Source: Gammaproteobacteria bacterium (GTDB lineage Bacteria > Pseudomonadota > Gammaproteobacteria > Thiohalomonadales > Thiohalomonadaceae). From it: a stretch of 64,000 bases of DNA. Below the pieces are notes generated by a model that was given only the letters and a program-made list of their open reading frames with translations, had not been told where the DNA came from and searched no databases. The translations under genes were made by a program, and so were the position numbers. The DNA lies in assembly GCA_023228645.1 (NCBI GenBank), contig JALOAT010000013.1, positions 1 to 64,000 of the forward strand, written 5' to 3'. This document shows positions 44,273 through 53,213 of this stretch, piece by piece. The first letter of the stretch is position 1, and every line of letters begins with the position of its first letter.

Positions 44273-45363
44273 CCGCCGAATGCGAAGTGGTGGCCAAGCG
44301 CGCCCAGGGGGCGCCGCTGGGCTTTTTCGAGCGTCACCTGACCCTGTGGGTCGCCCTGTGCATCGTCGCGGGCATCACCCTCGGCCATTTCCTGCCGGCC
44401 CCGTTCCGCTTCATCGGCAGTCTGGAACTCGCCCAAGTGAACTTGCCGGTGGCGCTGCTCATCTGGCTGATGATCGTGCCCATGCTGCTCAAGGTGGACT
44501 TCAGCGCGCTTGCCGACGTGAAGTCCCAGTGGAAGGGCATCGGCGTCACCCTGTTCGTGAACTGGGCGGTGAAACCCTTCTCCATGGCGCTGCTCGCCTG
44601 GCTGTTCGTACGCGGCCTGTTCGCCGACTGGTTGCCGGCGGAACAGCTGGATGCCTATGTCGCCGGGCTCATCCTGCTCGCCGCCGCCCCGTGCACCGCC
44701 ATGGTGTTCGTGTGGAGCAATCTCTCCAGGGGCGAGCCCAACTTCACCCTGACCCAGGTGGCGCTCAACGACACCCTCATGGTGTTCGCCTTCGCGCCCA
44801 TCGTGGGCCTGTTACTCGGGTTATCGGCCATCACGGTTCCGTGGAACACACTGTTCCTGTCCGTGGTGCTGTATATCGTCATCCCGGTCATCGCGGCGCA
44901 GCTGTGGCGGCGCGCCCTGCTGGCCCGGGGCGGGGAAGAGGCGCTGACGCGCGTGCTGACGGCCCTGCACCCGGTTTCGCTGTCGGCACTGCTCGCCACG
45001 TTGGTGCTGCTGTTCGGTTTCCAGGGCGACCAGATCATCGAACAGCCCTTGGTCATCCTGCTGCTCGCCGTGCCCATCCTGATCCAGGTCTATTTCAACT
45101 CGGGCCTGGCGTATCTGCTCAACCGCCAGCTCAAGGTGCCGCACAACGTGGCCGGGCCGTCGGCCCTCATCGGCGCGAGCAACTTCTTCGAACTGGCCGT
45201 GGCCGCGGCCATCAGCCTGTTCGGTTTCCATTCAGGCGCGGCGCTGGCCACCGTGGTCGGCGTGCTGGTGGAAGTGCCGGTGATGCTGTCGGTGGTGAAA
45301 ATCGTCAACGCCACCCGGCCCTGGTACGAACGCCCGCAGGTTCCGGCGAAGAGAAAAACCTAA
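44269..45363 (+). CDS. ACR3-family arsenite efflux transporter
   Basis: The 364-aa membrane protein has about ten helices and the ACR3 landmarks: PVALLIWLMIVPMLLKVDF near 58, NWAVKPFSMALLAW near 101 and APCTAMVFVWS near 142 (the catalytic cysteine). It exports arsenite made by ArsC. The start is a GTG overlapping the arsC stop (GTGA). Confidence 0.94.
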   Translation: MTAECEVVAKRAQGAPLGFFERHLTLWVALCIVAGITLGHFLPAPFRFIGSLELAQVNLPVALLIWLMIVPMLLKVDFSALADVKSQWKGIGVTLFVNWAVKPFSMALLAWLFVRGLFADWLPAEQLDAYVAGLILLAAAPCTAMVFVWSNLSRGEPNFTLTQVALNDTLMVFAFAPIVGLLLGLSAITVPWNTLFLSVVLYIVIPVIAAQLWRRALLARGGEEALTRVLTALHPVSLSALLATLVLLFGFQGDQIIEQPLVILLLAVPILIQVYFNSGLAYLLNRQLKVPHNVAGPSALIGASNFFELAVAAAISLFGFHSGAALATVVGVLVEVPVMLSVVKIVNATRPWYERPQVPAKRKT

Positions 45364-45483
45364 CCACGGGGGACACGGGGAAATCTCTCCGGGTAGGCGC
45401 GGCCTCAGGCCGAGATTGCCTCGGCATACGGTGCCATCGCGCCTGAGGCCGCTCCCACAATGGATTTCCCGTGTCCCCGTGAT
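45362..45483. repeat. nested inverted repeat after the ACR3 gene
   Basis: The outer arms CACGGGGGACACGGGGAAATC (45365-) and GATTTCCCGTGTCCCCGTG (45463-45481) enclose a second pair, GCGGCCTCAGGC and GCCTGAGGCCGC. The outer part is of the same ACCACGGGG family as 22215. The inner part looks like a separate REP-type element inserted in it. Confidence 0.7.
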
Positions 45484-45524
45484 CAAATGCTTTTTGCCTT
45501 TATGTACTGGAAAGGTCTTGAACA

Positions 45525-46454
45525 GTGATTAAAGCGTTTCAGTCTTTGTGGGTGCTGGGCCTGGTCGTTTTTTCCGGCGCCGCTGCAGCGGAGCTTGAGG
45601 TCCGGCACGTGGCGGGGCCTGGCTACGCCATCGTGGGCGAGCTGGGAGGCCGGACTTACGAAAACCATGGGCTTAACGCCACCTTCGGTTTCGTAGTCAC
45701 CGACACAGGCGTGGTGCTCATCGACAGCGGCGCCTCCAAGGCCGGGGCGGCACTCATCGAGAAGGCCGTGGCCAGTGTGACCGACAAGCCGGTGACGCAC
45801 GTGATCAATACCGGCAGCCAGGACCATCGCTGGCTGGGCAACGGCTATTTCGCCGACAAGGGCGCACAGGTGATCGCTCTGGCGCGCACGGTGGACACCC
45901 AACAGCGCTTTGCGAGCCAGCACATGGAGCAGTTGCAGACCGTGCTCAAGACACGGCTGGACGGCACGCGCCCGTTCCACGCCCCGGCACCGGTCGACGG
46001 GAACGCTGCCGTACTGAGTATCGGCGGCGTCGACCTCCACCTCCGGTGGCTGGGCGATGCCCATTTCCCGGGCGACGCCGTCGTCTGGCTCCCCGCCGAG
46101 GGTGTGCTCTACAGCGGTGACCTGGTTTATGTGGAGCGTCTGCTGGGCGTACTGCCCTGGTCTGATGCCGCGGCATGGCGAGAGGCGTTTGGTCGCATGG
46201 AAGCCCTGGCCCCGAGACACATCGTCCCGGGCCACGGCCGGCCCGTCGGTCTGGAGGTCGCGCGCCGCGACACGGGGGATTACCTGGACTGGCTGGTGGT
46301 CGAGCTGACCGAGGCTTCCGGGAACTGGGAGCCCATCGATGATGTGATTGCGCGCCTTGCCCATGCGCCTGCCTTCGAATCCCTGTTGAATTTCGCCGAA
46401 CTGCACCGTGGCAATCTCAGCCGCGCCTACGTGCAGCTGGAAGCACAACGCTGA
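45525..46454 (+). CDS. periplasmic MBL-fold protein with altered zinc motif
   Basis: The 309-aa protein has a signal peptide (WVLGLVVFSGAAAAEL) and the metallo-beta-lactamase fold. The usual HxHxDH is INTGSQDHRWLGN, so the first two histidines are replaced by glycine and glutamine, while the DH pair, AHFPGD near 186 and VPGHGRP near 246 are kept. It resembles SoxH/quinoprotein-relay type proteins. The altered site suggests one metal or a non-hydrolase role. A GTG start with AAAGGT upstream is used. Confidence 0.82.
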   Translation: MIKAFQSLWVLGLVVFSGAAAAELEVRHVAGPGYAIVGELGGRTYENHGLNATFGFVVTDTGVVLIDSGASKAGAALIEKAVASVTDKPVTHVINTGSQDHRWLGNGYFADKGAQVIALARTVDTQQRFASQHMEQLQTVLKTRLDGTRPFHAPAPVDGNAAVLSIGGVDLHLRWLGDAHFPGDAVVWLPAEGVLYSGDLVYVERLLGVLPWSDAAAWREAFGRMEALAPRHIVPGHGRPVGLEVARRDTGDYLDWLVVELTEASGNWEPIDDVIARLAHAPAFESLLNFAELHRGNLSRAYVQLEAQR

Positions 46455-46463
46455 GGACGCAGC

Positions 46464-47411
46464 ATGTTCGAGATTCTGGGTGATCTGGTCGTTTTCAAAC
46501 TGCTGGGCCTGTCTGGCGAGAGCGCGGCGGGGCAGGCACTGCATTTCTTCGTTGCCGATACGGCGAAAATTTTTGCACTGCTGGTGGCCATCATCTACGT
46601 GATGGGTCTGCTGCGGGCCCTGCTTTCACCCGAGCGGGTGCGCACCTTTGTGCGCGGCCAGCCCAAGTGGCTGGCGCGCTCCACCGCCATTATCCTCGGC
46701 GCCGTGACACCGTTCTGTTCCTGCTCCTCGGTGCCGCTGTTCATCGGTTTTGTAGAAGCGGGGATCCCGCTGGGCGTGACATTCTCCTTTCTCATCGCCA
46801 GCCCCATGATCAACGAAGTGGCCGTGGTGCTGCTCGCCAGCCTCATCGGCTGGCAGTTGGCGCTGTTGTACGTGGCTGCAGGGCTGGCCGTGGCCTACGC
46901 AGGCGGTGCCATCATGGAGCGCTTTCGTCCGGAGCGCTGGGTGGAGGACTACGTGTGGAAGATCCACATGGGCGAGGCGGCCCTCGCCGAGCCCGACAAC
47001 TCCCTGCGCGGCCGACACGCCTATGCCATGACGGAAGTCCGCGAGATCCTGCGGCGGGTGTGGAAATGGGTGGTCATCGGCGTGGGCGTGGGTGCGCTGT
47101 TCCATGGCTTCGTGCCGCTCGACTGGGCCAAACAGCTGGGTGACGTGTGGTACAGCGTGCCGGCCGCGGTACTGGCAGGCGCCCCGCTGTATTCCAACGC
47201 CATCGGTGTGGTGCCGGTGGCCGAGGCCATGCTCGTGAAGGGTGTCGCCCTCGGCACCACGCTGGCCTTCATGATGAGCATCGCCACACTGTCCATTCCC
47301 GAAATGCTGATCCTGCGCAAGGTCATCAAGTGGCCCGCCCTCGCGCTGTTTGCGGGGGTGCTGGTGGTGGCGTTCACGCTGGTGGGTTGGGGCTTCAATC
47401 TGCTGACCTGA
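46464..47411 (+). CDS. ArsP-like permease (PF03773)
   Basis: The 315-aa membrane protein has about eight helices and the family motif TPFCSCSSVPLFIGF near 90, where the cysteine cluster binds trivalent arsenicals in related proteins. A second conserved region is GAPLYSNAIGVVP near 233. It may export organic arsenicals. It lies nine bases after the MBL gene and next to a mini-thioredoxin, a pairing that is common for this permease. Confidence 0.88.
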   Translation: MFEILGDLVVFKLLGLSGESAAGQALHFFVADTAKIFALLVAIIYVMGLLRALLSPERVRTFVRGQPKWLARSTAIILGAVTPFCSCSSVPLFIGFVEAGIPLGVTFSFLIASPMINEVAVVLLASLIGWQLALLYVAAGLAVAYAGGAIMERFRPERWVEDYVWKIHMGEAALAEPDNSLRGRHAYAMTEVREILRRVWKWVVIGVGVGALFHGFVPLDWAKQLGDVWYSVPAAVLAGAPLYSNAIGVVPVAEAMLVKGVALGTTLAFMMSIATLSIPEMLILRKVIKWPALALFAGVLVVAFTLVGWGFNLLT

Positions 47412-47470
47412 GTGCGTTCGCACACAGGCGAATCCAAACGAACCCGGTCTTCGGACCGAAGGTGATTCCG

Positions 47471-47704
47471 ATGAAAGAAGTGAAAGTACTCGGCTCGGGT
47501 TGCCGCAACTGCGAGACCACCTACAAGCTCATCCAGCAGGTCGCCGATGAATGTGGCGTGACCCTCGCCCTGGAAAAGGTGCAGGATATCGCCGCCATCA
47601 TGGCGTACGGGGTCATGTCGACCCCGGGTGTAGTCGTCGAGGGCAAGGTGGTGCACGCCGGCGGCGTGCCCGATCGAAAAAAGGTGGAGAGTTGGCTCTC
47701 CTGA
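47471..47704 (+). CDS. mini-thioredoxin (redox-active disulfide protein 2 type)
   Basis: The 77-aa protein has a thioredoxin-fold with GSGCRNCETTYKLIQQVADE near residue 9 (CxxC) and the STPGVVVEGKVVHAG loop with the cis-proline. Such small proteins often sit beside permeases of the PF03773 family and may supply reducing power or bind the metalloid. The ATG at 47471 is used. Confidence 0.88.
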   Translation: MKEVKVLGSGCRNCETTYKLIQQVADECGVTLALEKVQDIAAIMAYGVMSTPGVVVEGKVVHAGGVPDRKKVESWLS

Positions 47705-47714
47705 AGGCCATAGC

Positions 47715-48980
47715 ATGATTGCCTGTCCTGCCGATGTCCCCTGCGGCCTGGCCGAACCGCCTGCCGAGCCCGATCCCACCTGTGCCGCGGTGCGGCTCAA
47801 CCGCCTGAATTTCTGGCCGCAAGAGCGCGTCGTGCTCGGCGCGGGCGACGCCTTCCCGCAAGTGGCCGTGGCACCGGTGTTCATTGCCGAAGCTGACCGG
47901 CAGCGCATGGCCGCCGCTGTGAAGGCGTTACACGGGTTGCTCACCAGCCCGGCCTGGGCCGACACGGTGTGCCCGACCGCGCCGGTCGTCGCACAGCACG
48001 ACCCGGGCAACACCGGAGTACTCTACGGCTTCGATTTCCACCTCGCCCCGCAGGGTCCCAAACTCATCGAGATCAACACCAATGCGGGCGGCGCCCTGAT
48101 CAGCGTGCAGTTGATGAAGCAGCAACGGCGCTGCTGCAGCGCGATGTCCGACCCGGCCGTGGACGCCGCCGCGGCGGAGCGGCGGATCCTGGCGAGTTTC
48201 CTGAGCGAATGGCAGGCCACGCGCCCGACCGAAAAGCCGCGCACCATCGCCATTGTGGACGCCGACCCGGACACGCAATACCTGCGGGAAGAATTCCGCC
48301 TTTTTGCTGCCCTGTTTCGCAACGCCGGCATCGAAACGGTGATCTGCGACCCGCACGCGCTCGAAGGCGGGGCAGGGGGGCTGTATCACGAGGGGCGTCT
48401 CATCGATCTGGTCTACAACCGCCTGACCGATTTTTACCTGGAGGCACCCGCGCTCACGCCGCTGCGCGAGGCTTGGCTGAACGATGCCGTGGTGCTCACG
48501 CCGCATCCCCGCGCCCACGCCCTGTTCGCCGACAAACGCCATCTGGCACGTCTGGGCGACCCGCTGCTGCTGTCGGCACTGGGCCTCGCGCCGGAGGCGC
48601 AGGCGGCCATCCTCGACGTGGTACTCCCCACCCGCGTGGTGCGCCGTGAGGATGCCGAGGTGCTGTGGCGCGAACGCCGTCAGCTCTACTTCAAGCCGGC
48701 CGGCGCATTCGGCGGCCGCGGGGCATACGAAGGCGCCAAACTCACGCGCAGTACCTTTGAACGGCTGCTGGAGCAGGACTACGTGGCCCAGGACTTCGTA
48801 CCTGCACCGAAACGCCAGGTGCTGGTGGGCGCGGAAGCGGCCGAGCTCAAGTTCGACGTACGCTGCTTCGTCTATGGCGGCGAGATGGAATTGCTGGCGG
48901 CACGGCTCTATCGCGGTCAGGCCACCAACTTCCGCACCCCGGGCGGTGGCTTCGCCACCGTCCACGTGGTGCCCGGCTGA
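47715..48980 (+). CDS. ATP-grasp-like protein of unknown function
   Basis: The 421-aa soluble protein has two stretches that look like ATP-grasp elements: PKLIEINTNAGGAL near 114 and QLYFKPAGAFGGRGAYEGAK near 317. In the C-terminal third, DVRCFVYGGEMELLAARLYRGQATNFRTPGGGFA could hold the metal-binding end of the site. It may join an amine or amino acid to a carboxylate. It lies ten bases after the mini-thioredoxin gene. I do not know a named family. A role in metalloid handling is only suggested by place. Confidence 0.6.
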   Translation: MIACPADVPCGLAEPPAEPDPTCAAVRLNRLNFWPQERVVLGAGDAFPQVAVAPVFIAEADRQRMAAAVKALHGLLTSPAWADTVCPTAPVVAQHDPGNTGVLYGFDFHLAPQGPKLIEINTNAGGALISVQLMKQQRRCCSAMSDPAVDAAAAERRILASFLSEWQATRPTEKPRTIAIVDADPDTQYLREEFRLFAALFRNAGIETVICDPHALEGGAGGLYHEGRLIDLVYNRLTDFYLEAPALTPLREAWLNDAVVLTPHPRAHALFADKRHLARLGDPLLLSALGLAPEAQAAILDVVLPTRVVRREDAEVLWRERRQLYFKPAGAFGGRGAYEGAKLTRSTFERLLEQDYVAQDFVPAPKRQVLVGAEAAELKFDVRCFVYGGEMELLAARLYRGQATNFRTPGGGFATVHVVPG

Positions 48981-49038
48981 ACGGACCTGCACCGTCTGGC
49001 CCATGTCACGGTGCGCCCTTCAATTTTCATCTGGGCGT

Positions 49039-49332
49039 TCAAGAGGCCGGTGGCATGTCCACCCCAAGCAGCGCAAGCACCTGTTCCGGTCTGGACAGGT
49101 CACCGAGAATGCGCACGGACGGGGCGGGGCGACTGCGTACCAGCATGGGCGTGGCAAACACCTGGTCATTTTCCGCCCGCTCGGGCTCACGCAGCACATC
49201 GATGATTTCGAGGCGATACTGCCCCGGCAGACATCGATCCAATGCCGTCCTCCACGCTGAAAGCCACGCTCGGACCTCCACCTCGTGATCAGCGACAAAT
49301 ATCAGGAAGACGTAGGTAACTTGGTCACTCAT
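49039..49332 (-). CDS. KaiB-like protein
   Basis: The 97-aa protein has the KaiB/thioredoxin-like pattern YVFLIFVADHEVEVRAWLSAWRTALDR, YRLEIIDVLREPERAENDQVFATPMLVRSRPAPSVRILGDLSR and a C-terminal VLALLGV. KaiB is part of the cyanobacterial clock, and stand-alone relatives occur in other bacteria, often near sensor kinases. No kaiC or kaiA is visible. It is convergent with the ATP-grasp-like gene and divergent from the sensor-kinase operon. Confidence 0.83.
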   Translation of the reverse strand: MSDQVTYVFLIFVADHEVEVRAWLSAWRTALDRCLPGQYRLEIIDVLREPERAENDQVFATPMLVRSRPAPSVRILGDLSRPEQVLALLGVDMPPAS

Positions 49333-49450
49333 CACGCAGGTCTCCTGAACCACGAAGGCCTGGCAGCCTGCGACAGGCCCGATGGACACCCCGTATGGTC
49401 TCGATGGCGCGGGTGAGGGTATCCGGGCCAATCAGAATGTGCTTTGCCAT
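49325..49450 (-). CDS. possible 41-aa leader protein overlapping the KaiB-like gene
   Basis: A short frame starts at the ATG at 49450 after AGGTGG and ends eight bases inside the KaiB-like start. The product begins MAKHILIGPDTLTRAIETIR and is basic at its end. The overlap suggests translational coupling. I recognise no family, and it could be a chance frame or a remnant. Confidence 0.35.
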   Translation of the reverse strand: MAKHILIGPDTLTRAIETIRGVHRACRRLPGLRGSGDLRDE

Positions 49451-49634
49451 GCCCACCTGCGCGGATGACCCGGAAGCAGGCCGGGCCTTCTTCCCAGTTT
49501 GGAACACCCGGACGCACGACACGCGCCGGGTATCGACCATCCCTTGATGGACGTGTCACCCGTTGCTTGATTTCCGCTAACGCCGCCTCGGCCAGCCTCC
49601 CACAGCACGTATCTTTTTCCGTAGTCACGAAACC

Positions 49635-51563
49635 ATGCCCATGGGCAAGCACGGAAAATACCACCCGCCGATGCCCTCGGCCGATGCGGCGCCGCGCGTA
49701 CAACGGGACCGCTGTGCCCGGCCATGGCGCGTACAGGCCACGGCTGAGCGCCTGCTCGCCTTCGGCACCTGGATGTGGGCCCCCGGTAGTGGGTGTATGG
49801 AATGGTCGGACGGACTTTATGTGCTGCTCGGCTACCGGCCGGGCACCGTCGCCGCTGATTACCAAATCTTCGTAACCGCCTTCCACCCGGAGGACCGGCC
49901 CCGGCTGCTGGTGCAATTGGAGGCCTGCCTGGACAGCGGCGCCCCGGTGTCGTTCTCCGGACGGCTCAGTCACGCAGGACAGGCTCAGCGCGTACGGGTG
50001 GCGGCGGAGGCGTCACGCCCCCCGGGCAAACACTTGCGGTGTTTACAGGGCGCGGTCCAGCGCGCCGGTCTCCCGGAGGACGTTATCGCGGCCGCCACGG
50101 ATGCGGTTTTCGCCTTTGATGGCGACACGCGCCTTAGCCTTTGGAACCCTGCCGCCGGACGCATCCTGCGCAGGCCGGCGTCGCAGGTGCTCGGGCGGCG
50201 TGTAGCGGAGGTGTTTCCGTCGCTCGCCAGGAACCGGGCAGGACGGTGTTGTCAACGCGTGCTGGCGGGCCAGAGCTGCTATGCCCGGGGTGTGCGTGTC
50301 GTCGATCGCGCAGCCGGGCTGAATGGCTATTTCGACATGGATTTCGCGCCGCTGCACGGCCCCTCCGGCGAGGTGACGGGCGGCATCGGCATGGTGCGTG
50401 AGGTCACCGAGCAAAGGCGCGCCCAGGCACGGCTGCGGCTACGTGTGAGGCAATCGTGCAGCCTATTGGAACACGGGCCGGACATCGTCATGCGCTTCGA
50501 TCGCCGGCTTCGGTGCGTCTACGCCAATCGCACCCTGTTTCCTTCCGGCCATGCTGCCGGGGAAAACACCCCAAACGCTCTGCACGCCGACCCGACGCGC
50601 AGTCTGTGGTACCGGAACATGCGGCGCGTGTTGGCCACTGGGGAGCCTGCTTCGGTGGAATTGTTCGTGCCTGGCCCCGCGGGGACACGTGTGTTCGACA
50701 CCCGTATGGTCGCCGAGCCCGGGCCGTACGGCCGGGTCAGGTCTGTGCTTGCTGTGGCACGGGACATCACCGAACAAAAGCAGGCGGAGGAGGCGTTGAG
50801 ACAAGCGAACCGGCGCCTGGAAGCGGCCATGGACGAGTTGCGAGCGCGTCAGCGGCAGGACGTCGAGGAGGAAAAACTGACGGCCCTGGGCACCCTGGCG
50901 GCCGGAATAGCCCATGAGCTGAACAACCCGATGATGGGCGTCATGAACTATGTGGATTATGCGCGGCGCAACCTGGGCGCCCCGGACACCGTGCGGGATG
51001 TCCTCACGCGCGCCGCGCGGGAACTGGAGCGTATACGTGACCTGCTAAAGAACATGCTTGCCTTCGCCCGTCCCATTGATGAGCCATCGGGCGAGCTCAG
51101 TCTCCATAACGTGATTGGTGCCGCGCTCGACCTGATGATGCAGGAATTTCAAGCCCGTCAAATCGAAGTGAAGCTCGACCTGCCCTATGGACTTCCGGCG
51201 GTACGGGCCAAGGAAGGGCACCTGCAGCAGGTATTTGTGAACCTGCTCATGAATGCACGCGACGCACTCGCAAACGCGCCACGCAAAGAGGTGTCAATCC
51301 GGGCCGTACAGGAAGGTACCCTGATACGCGTCGATGTCACCGATTCCGGCACCGGAATCCCCGCTGCGATCCGGGACAGGATCTTCGATCCGTTTTTCAC
51401 CACCAAGCGCCCGGGCAAGGGAACCGGCCTTGGCTTATCGATCTCCCGCGCCATCATGCTGGAACTGGGGGGCGACCTGGTCTATCAGGACCGGCCAGGC
51501 CGCGGCACTACACTTTCGGTAAGCATCCCGGCGATCCCGTCAAATGCAGGGGAGTCCCCGTGA
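49635..51563 (+). CDS. multi-PAS sensor histidine kinase
   Basis: The 642-aa cytoplasmic kinase has three PAS domains (about 38-150, 146-260 and 275-380). A coiled linker and the phospho-acceptor box GIAHELNNPMMGVMNYV near 425 follow, then an ATPase domain with N-box QQVFVNLLMNARDAL and G-boxes DSGTGIP and GKGTGLGLSISR. There is no membrane segment. Its last base pairs overlap the GTG of the receiver gene, so they are coupled. It shares the same H-box as the kinase at 51948. Confidence 0.9.
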   Translation: MPMGKHGKYHPPMPSADAAPRVQRDRCARPWRVQATAERLLAFGTWMWAPGSGCMEWSDGLYVLLGYRPGTVAADYQIFVTAFHPEDRPRLLVQLEACLDSGAPVSFSGRLSHAGQAQRVRVAAEASRPPGKHLRCLQGAVQRAGLPEDVIAAATDAVFAFDGDTRLSLWNPAAGRILRRPASQVLGRRVAEVFPSLARNRAGRCCQRVLAGQSCYARGVRVVDRAAGLNGYFDMDFAPLHGPSGEVTGGIGMVREVTEQRRAQARLRLRVRQSCSLLEHGPDIVMRFDRRLRCVYANRTLFPSGHAAGENTPNALHADPTRSLWYRNMRRVLATGEPASVELFVPGPAGTRVFDTRMVAEPGPYGRVRSVLAVARDITEQKQAEEALRQANRRLEAAMDELRARQRQDVEEEKLTALGTLAAGIAHELNNPMMGVMNYVDYARRNLGAPDTVRDVLTRAARELERIRDLLKNMLAFARPIDEPSGELSLHNVIGAALDLMMQEFQARQIEVKLDLPYGLPAVRAKEGHLQQVFVNLLMNARDALANAPRKEVSIRAVQEGTLIRVDVTDSGTGIPAAIRDRIFDPFFTTKRPGKGTGLGLSISRAIMLELGGDLVYQDRPGRGTTLSVSIPAIPSNAGESP

Positions 51564-51943
51564 ACCGGCGCATTCTCACTATCGATGACGATCCGGCAGT
51601 ACGTGATGCCTTCGTGTTCGCCCTCAGCGACGTGGGCTACGAGGTGGAGACCGCCGCCGATGGTGCGGAAGGCGTGGAGCTGGCGCGCCGCAATGCACCG
51701 GCACTGATTTTTCTCGACTTGCGCATGCCGGGAATGGACGGCGTCGAGACCCTCCGTCGCCTGCACGAGGTCTGCCCGCGGGTGCCGGTGTATATCGTCA
51801 CGGCATTCCGGCCCGATTACCTGGATGAACTGGCCCAGGCGGCCCGCGACGGCCTGCGCTTCGGCATCGCCAGCAAGCCGCTCACCAGTGACCAGATCCG
51901 CACCATCACACATTCAGTGCTTGAAGGGCCCAAAGTGATGTAG
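51560..51943 (+). CDS. single-domain response regulator
   Basis: The 127-aa receiver has the acidic pair TIDDDP at the start, the phospho-acceptor in FLDLRMPGMDGVE near 54 and the conserved lysine in ASKPLTS near 107. It has no output domain, so it probably works as a relay between the kinases on either side. GTG start overlaps the kinase stop. Confidence 0.92.
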   Translation: MNRRILTIDDDPAVRDAFVFALSDVGYEVETAADGAEGVELARRNAPALIFLDLRMPGMDGVETLRRLHEVCPRVPVYIVTAFRPDYLDELAQAARDGLRFGIASKPLTSDQIRTITHSVLEGPKVM

Positions 51944-51947
51944 GGCC

Positions 51948-53213
51948 ATGGCCATGGAACTGGAAGACCTGAAGCGGCAGCTCGCCCAGGCCCAGGCTCG
52001 GGAACACCAACTCGGCGAGACCCGCCGCGCGGTAGTCAATTTGCTCGAGGACCTGGACGACGATCGCCAACGCCTGACGCGGGCGGAGCATGAGTGGCGG
52101 GCCGCCTTCGACGGGATCCGCGACGCCATTTTCATGCACGACACGCAAGGGCGCATCACCCGTATCAACCGAGCCTATCGCGCCCTGGCCGGCCAGGATG
52201 CGGAGCAGGCCCTCGGGCGGCCTTACTGGGAGGTCTTCCCACCCCTGCCGGGGCCGCTGCCGGGTTGCCGCCCCGTACACGAACATGAACTTGAGGTACG
52301 CGGCAGCGTGTTCCGCTCGCGCGCCTTCGTTACGCACGACGATGAAGGCAACTACTTGTTCTGCCTGCACATCCTCGAAGACATCACAGAACGGCGACGC
52401 GCGGAGCTCGTCCTGCGCCGACGCAGCGAAGAGCTGGCACAGGCCAACCGGGCGCTGACCCAAGCCATCGAAGACCTCACCAACGCCGAACGGGTGCTGG
52501 TGCAGGCCGAGAAACTCGCCGCCATCGGCACCCTGGCCAGTGGCGTGGCCCACGAGCTCAACAATCCCCTGATGGGGGTGATGAACTACGTGAGTTACGC
52601 CCGGGAAAAGAGCACCGATGCAAGAAGCCGGGACGCGCTTACGAAGGCCACGCGTGAGCTGCAGCGCATGGCGGACTTCGTGCACAACCTGCTGGTGCTC
52701 GGCCGGCCCGCGGGTGAGGTGCTGGTGCCGGTGCAGGTGCAGGTGGCCCTGGAACGCGCCCTCGATTTGCTGGCAGCGGATGTGCGCAAGCTGAAAGTGG
52801 CGATCCGCGTCGCGCTGCCCGAGGACCTGCCTCGGGTGTGGGGTACCCTGGCGCCGCTGGAACAGGTGTTCATCAATCTCCTGCTCAACGCGTTCAACGC
52901 CCTGGAAAATGCCCCGGTTCGCGAGGTGTGCGTGGAGGGGGGCGCCGAGGCAGACCGCGTGTGGGTCTCGGTCACGGACACCGGGCGGGGTGTGCCCCCC
53001 GAGGCCCGGGACCGCCTGTTCGATCCGTTCTTTTCCACCAAGGCCGAAGGTCACGGGACCGGCCTGGGCCTGCCGACCTCACAGCGCATCATGCAGGGGT
53101 TCGGCGGCGATCTGGTATTCGATCCGGACCACCACCCCGGGGCCCGCTTCGTCCTCACCTTCCGGCCGGCGCGCTTCGGTTCCGATAACGGCACGGATGT
53201 CTCTGTGCCGTGA
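51948..53213 (+). CDS. PAS sensor histidine kinase
   Basis: The 421-aa kinase has an N-terminal coiled coil (about 1-50), one PAS domain (about 50-155), a coiled linker, the H-box GVAHELNNPLMGVMNYV near 201 and the ATPase domain (QVFINLLLNAFNAL, DTGRGVP, GHGTGLGLPTS). It is close to the C-terminal half of the kinase at 49635 and is probably its paralogue. Its stop overlaps the next gene's GTG. Confidence 0.9.
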   Translation: MAMELEDLKRQLAQAQAREHQLGETRRAVVNLLEDLDDDRQRLTRAEHEWRAAFDGIRDAIFMHDTQGRITRINRAYRALAGQDAEQALGRPYWEVFPPLPGPLPGCRPVHEHELEVRGSVFRSRAFVTHDDEGNYLFCLHILEDITERRRAELVLRRRSEELAQANRALTQAIEDLTNAERVLVQAEKLAAIGTLASGVAHELNNPLMGVMNYVSYAREKSTDARSRDALTKATRELQRMADFVHNLLVLGRPAGEVLVPVQVQVALERALDLLAADVRKLKVAIRVALPEDLPRVWGTLAPLEQVFINLLLNAFNALENAPVREVCVEGGAEADRVWVSVTDTGRGVPPEARDRLFDPFFSTKAEGHGTGLGLPTSQRIMQGFGGDLVFDPDHHPGARFVLTFRPARFGSDNGTDVSVP

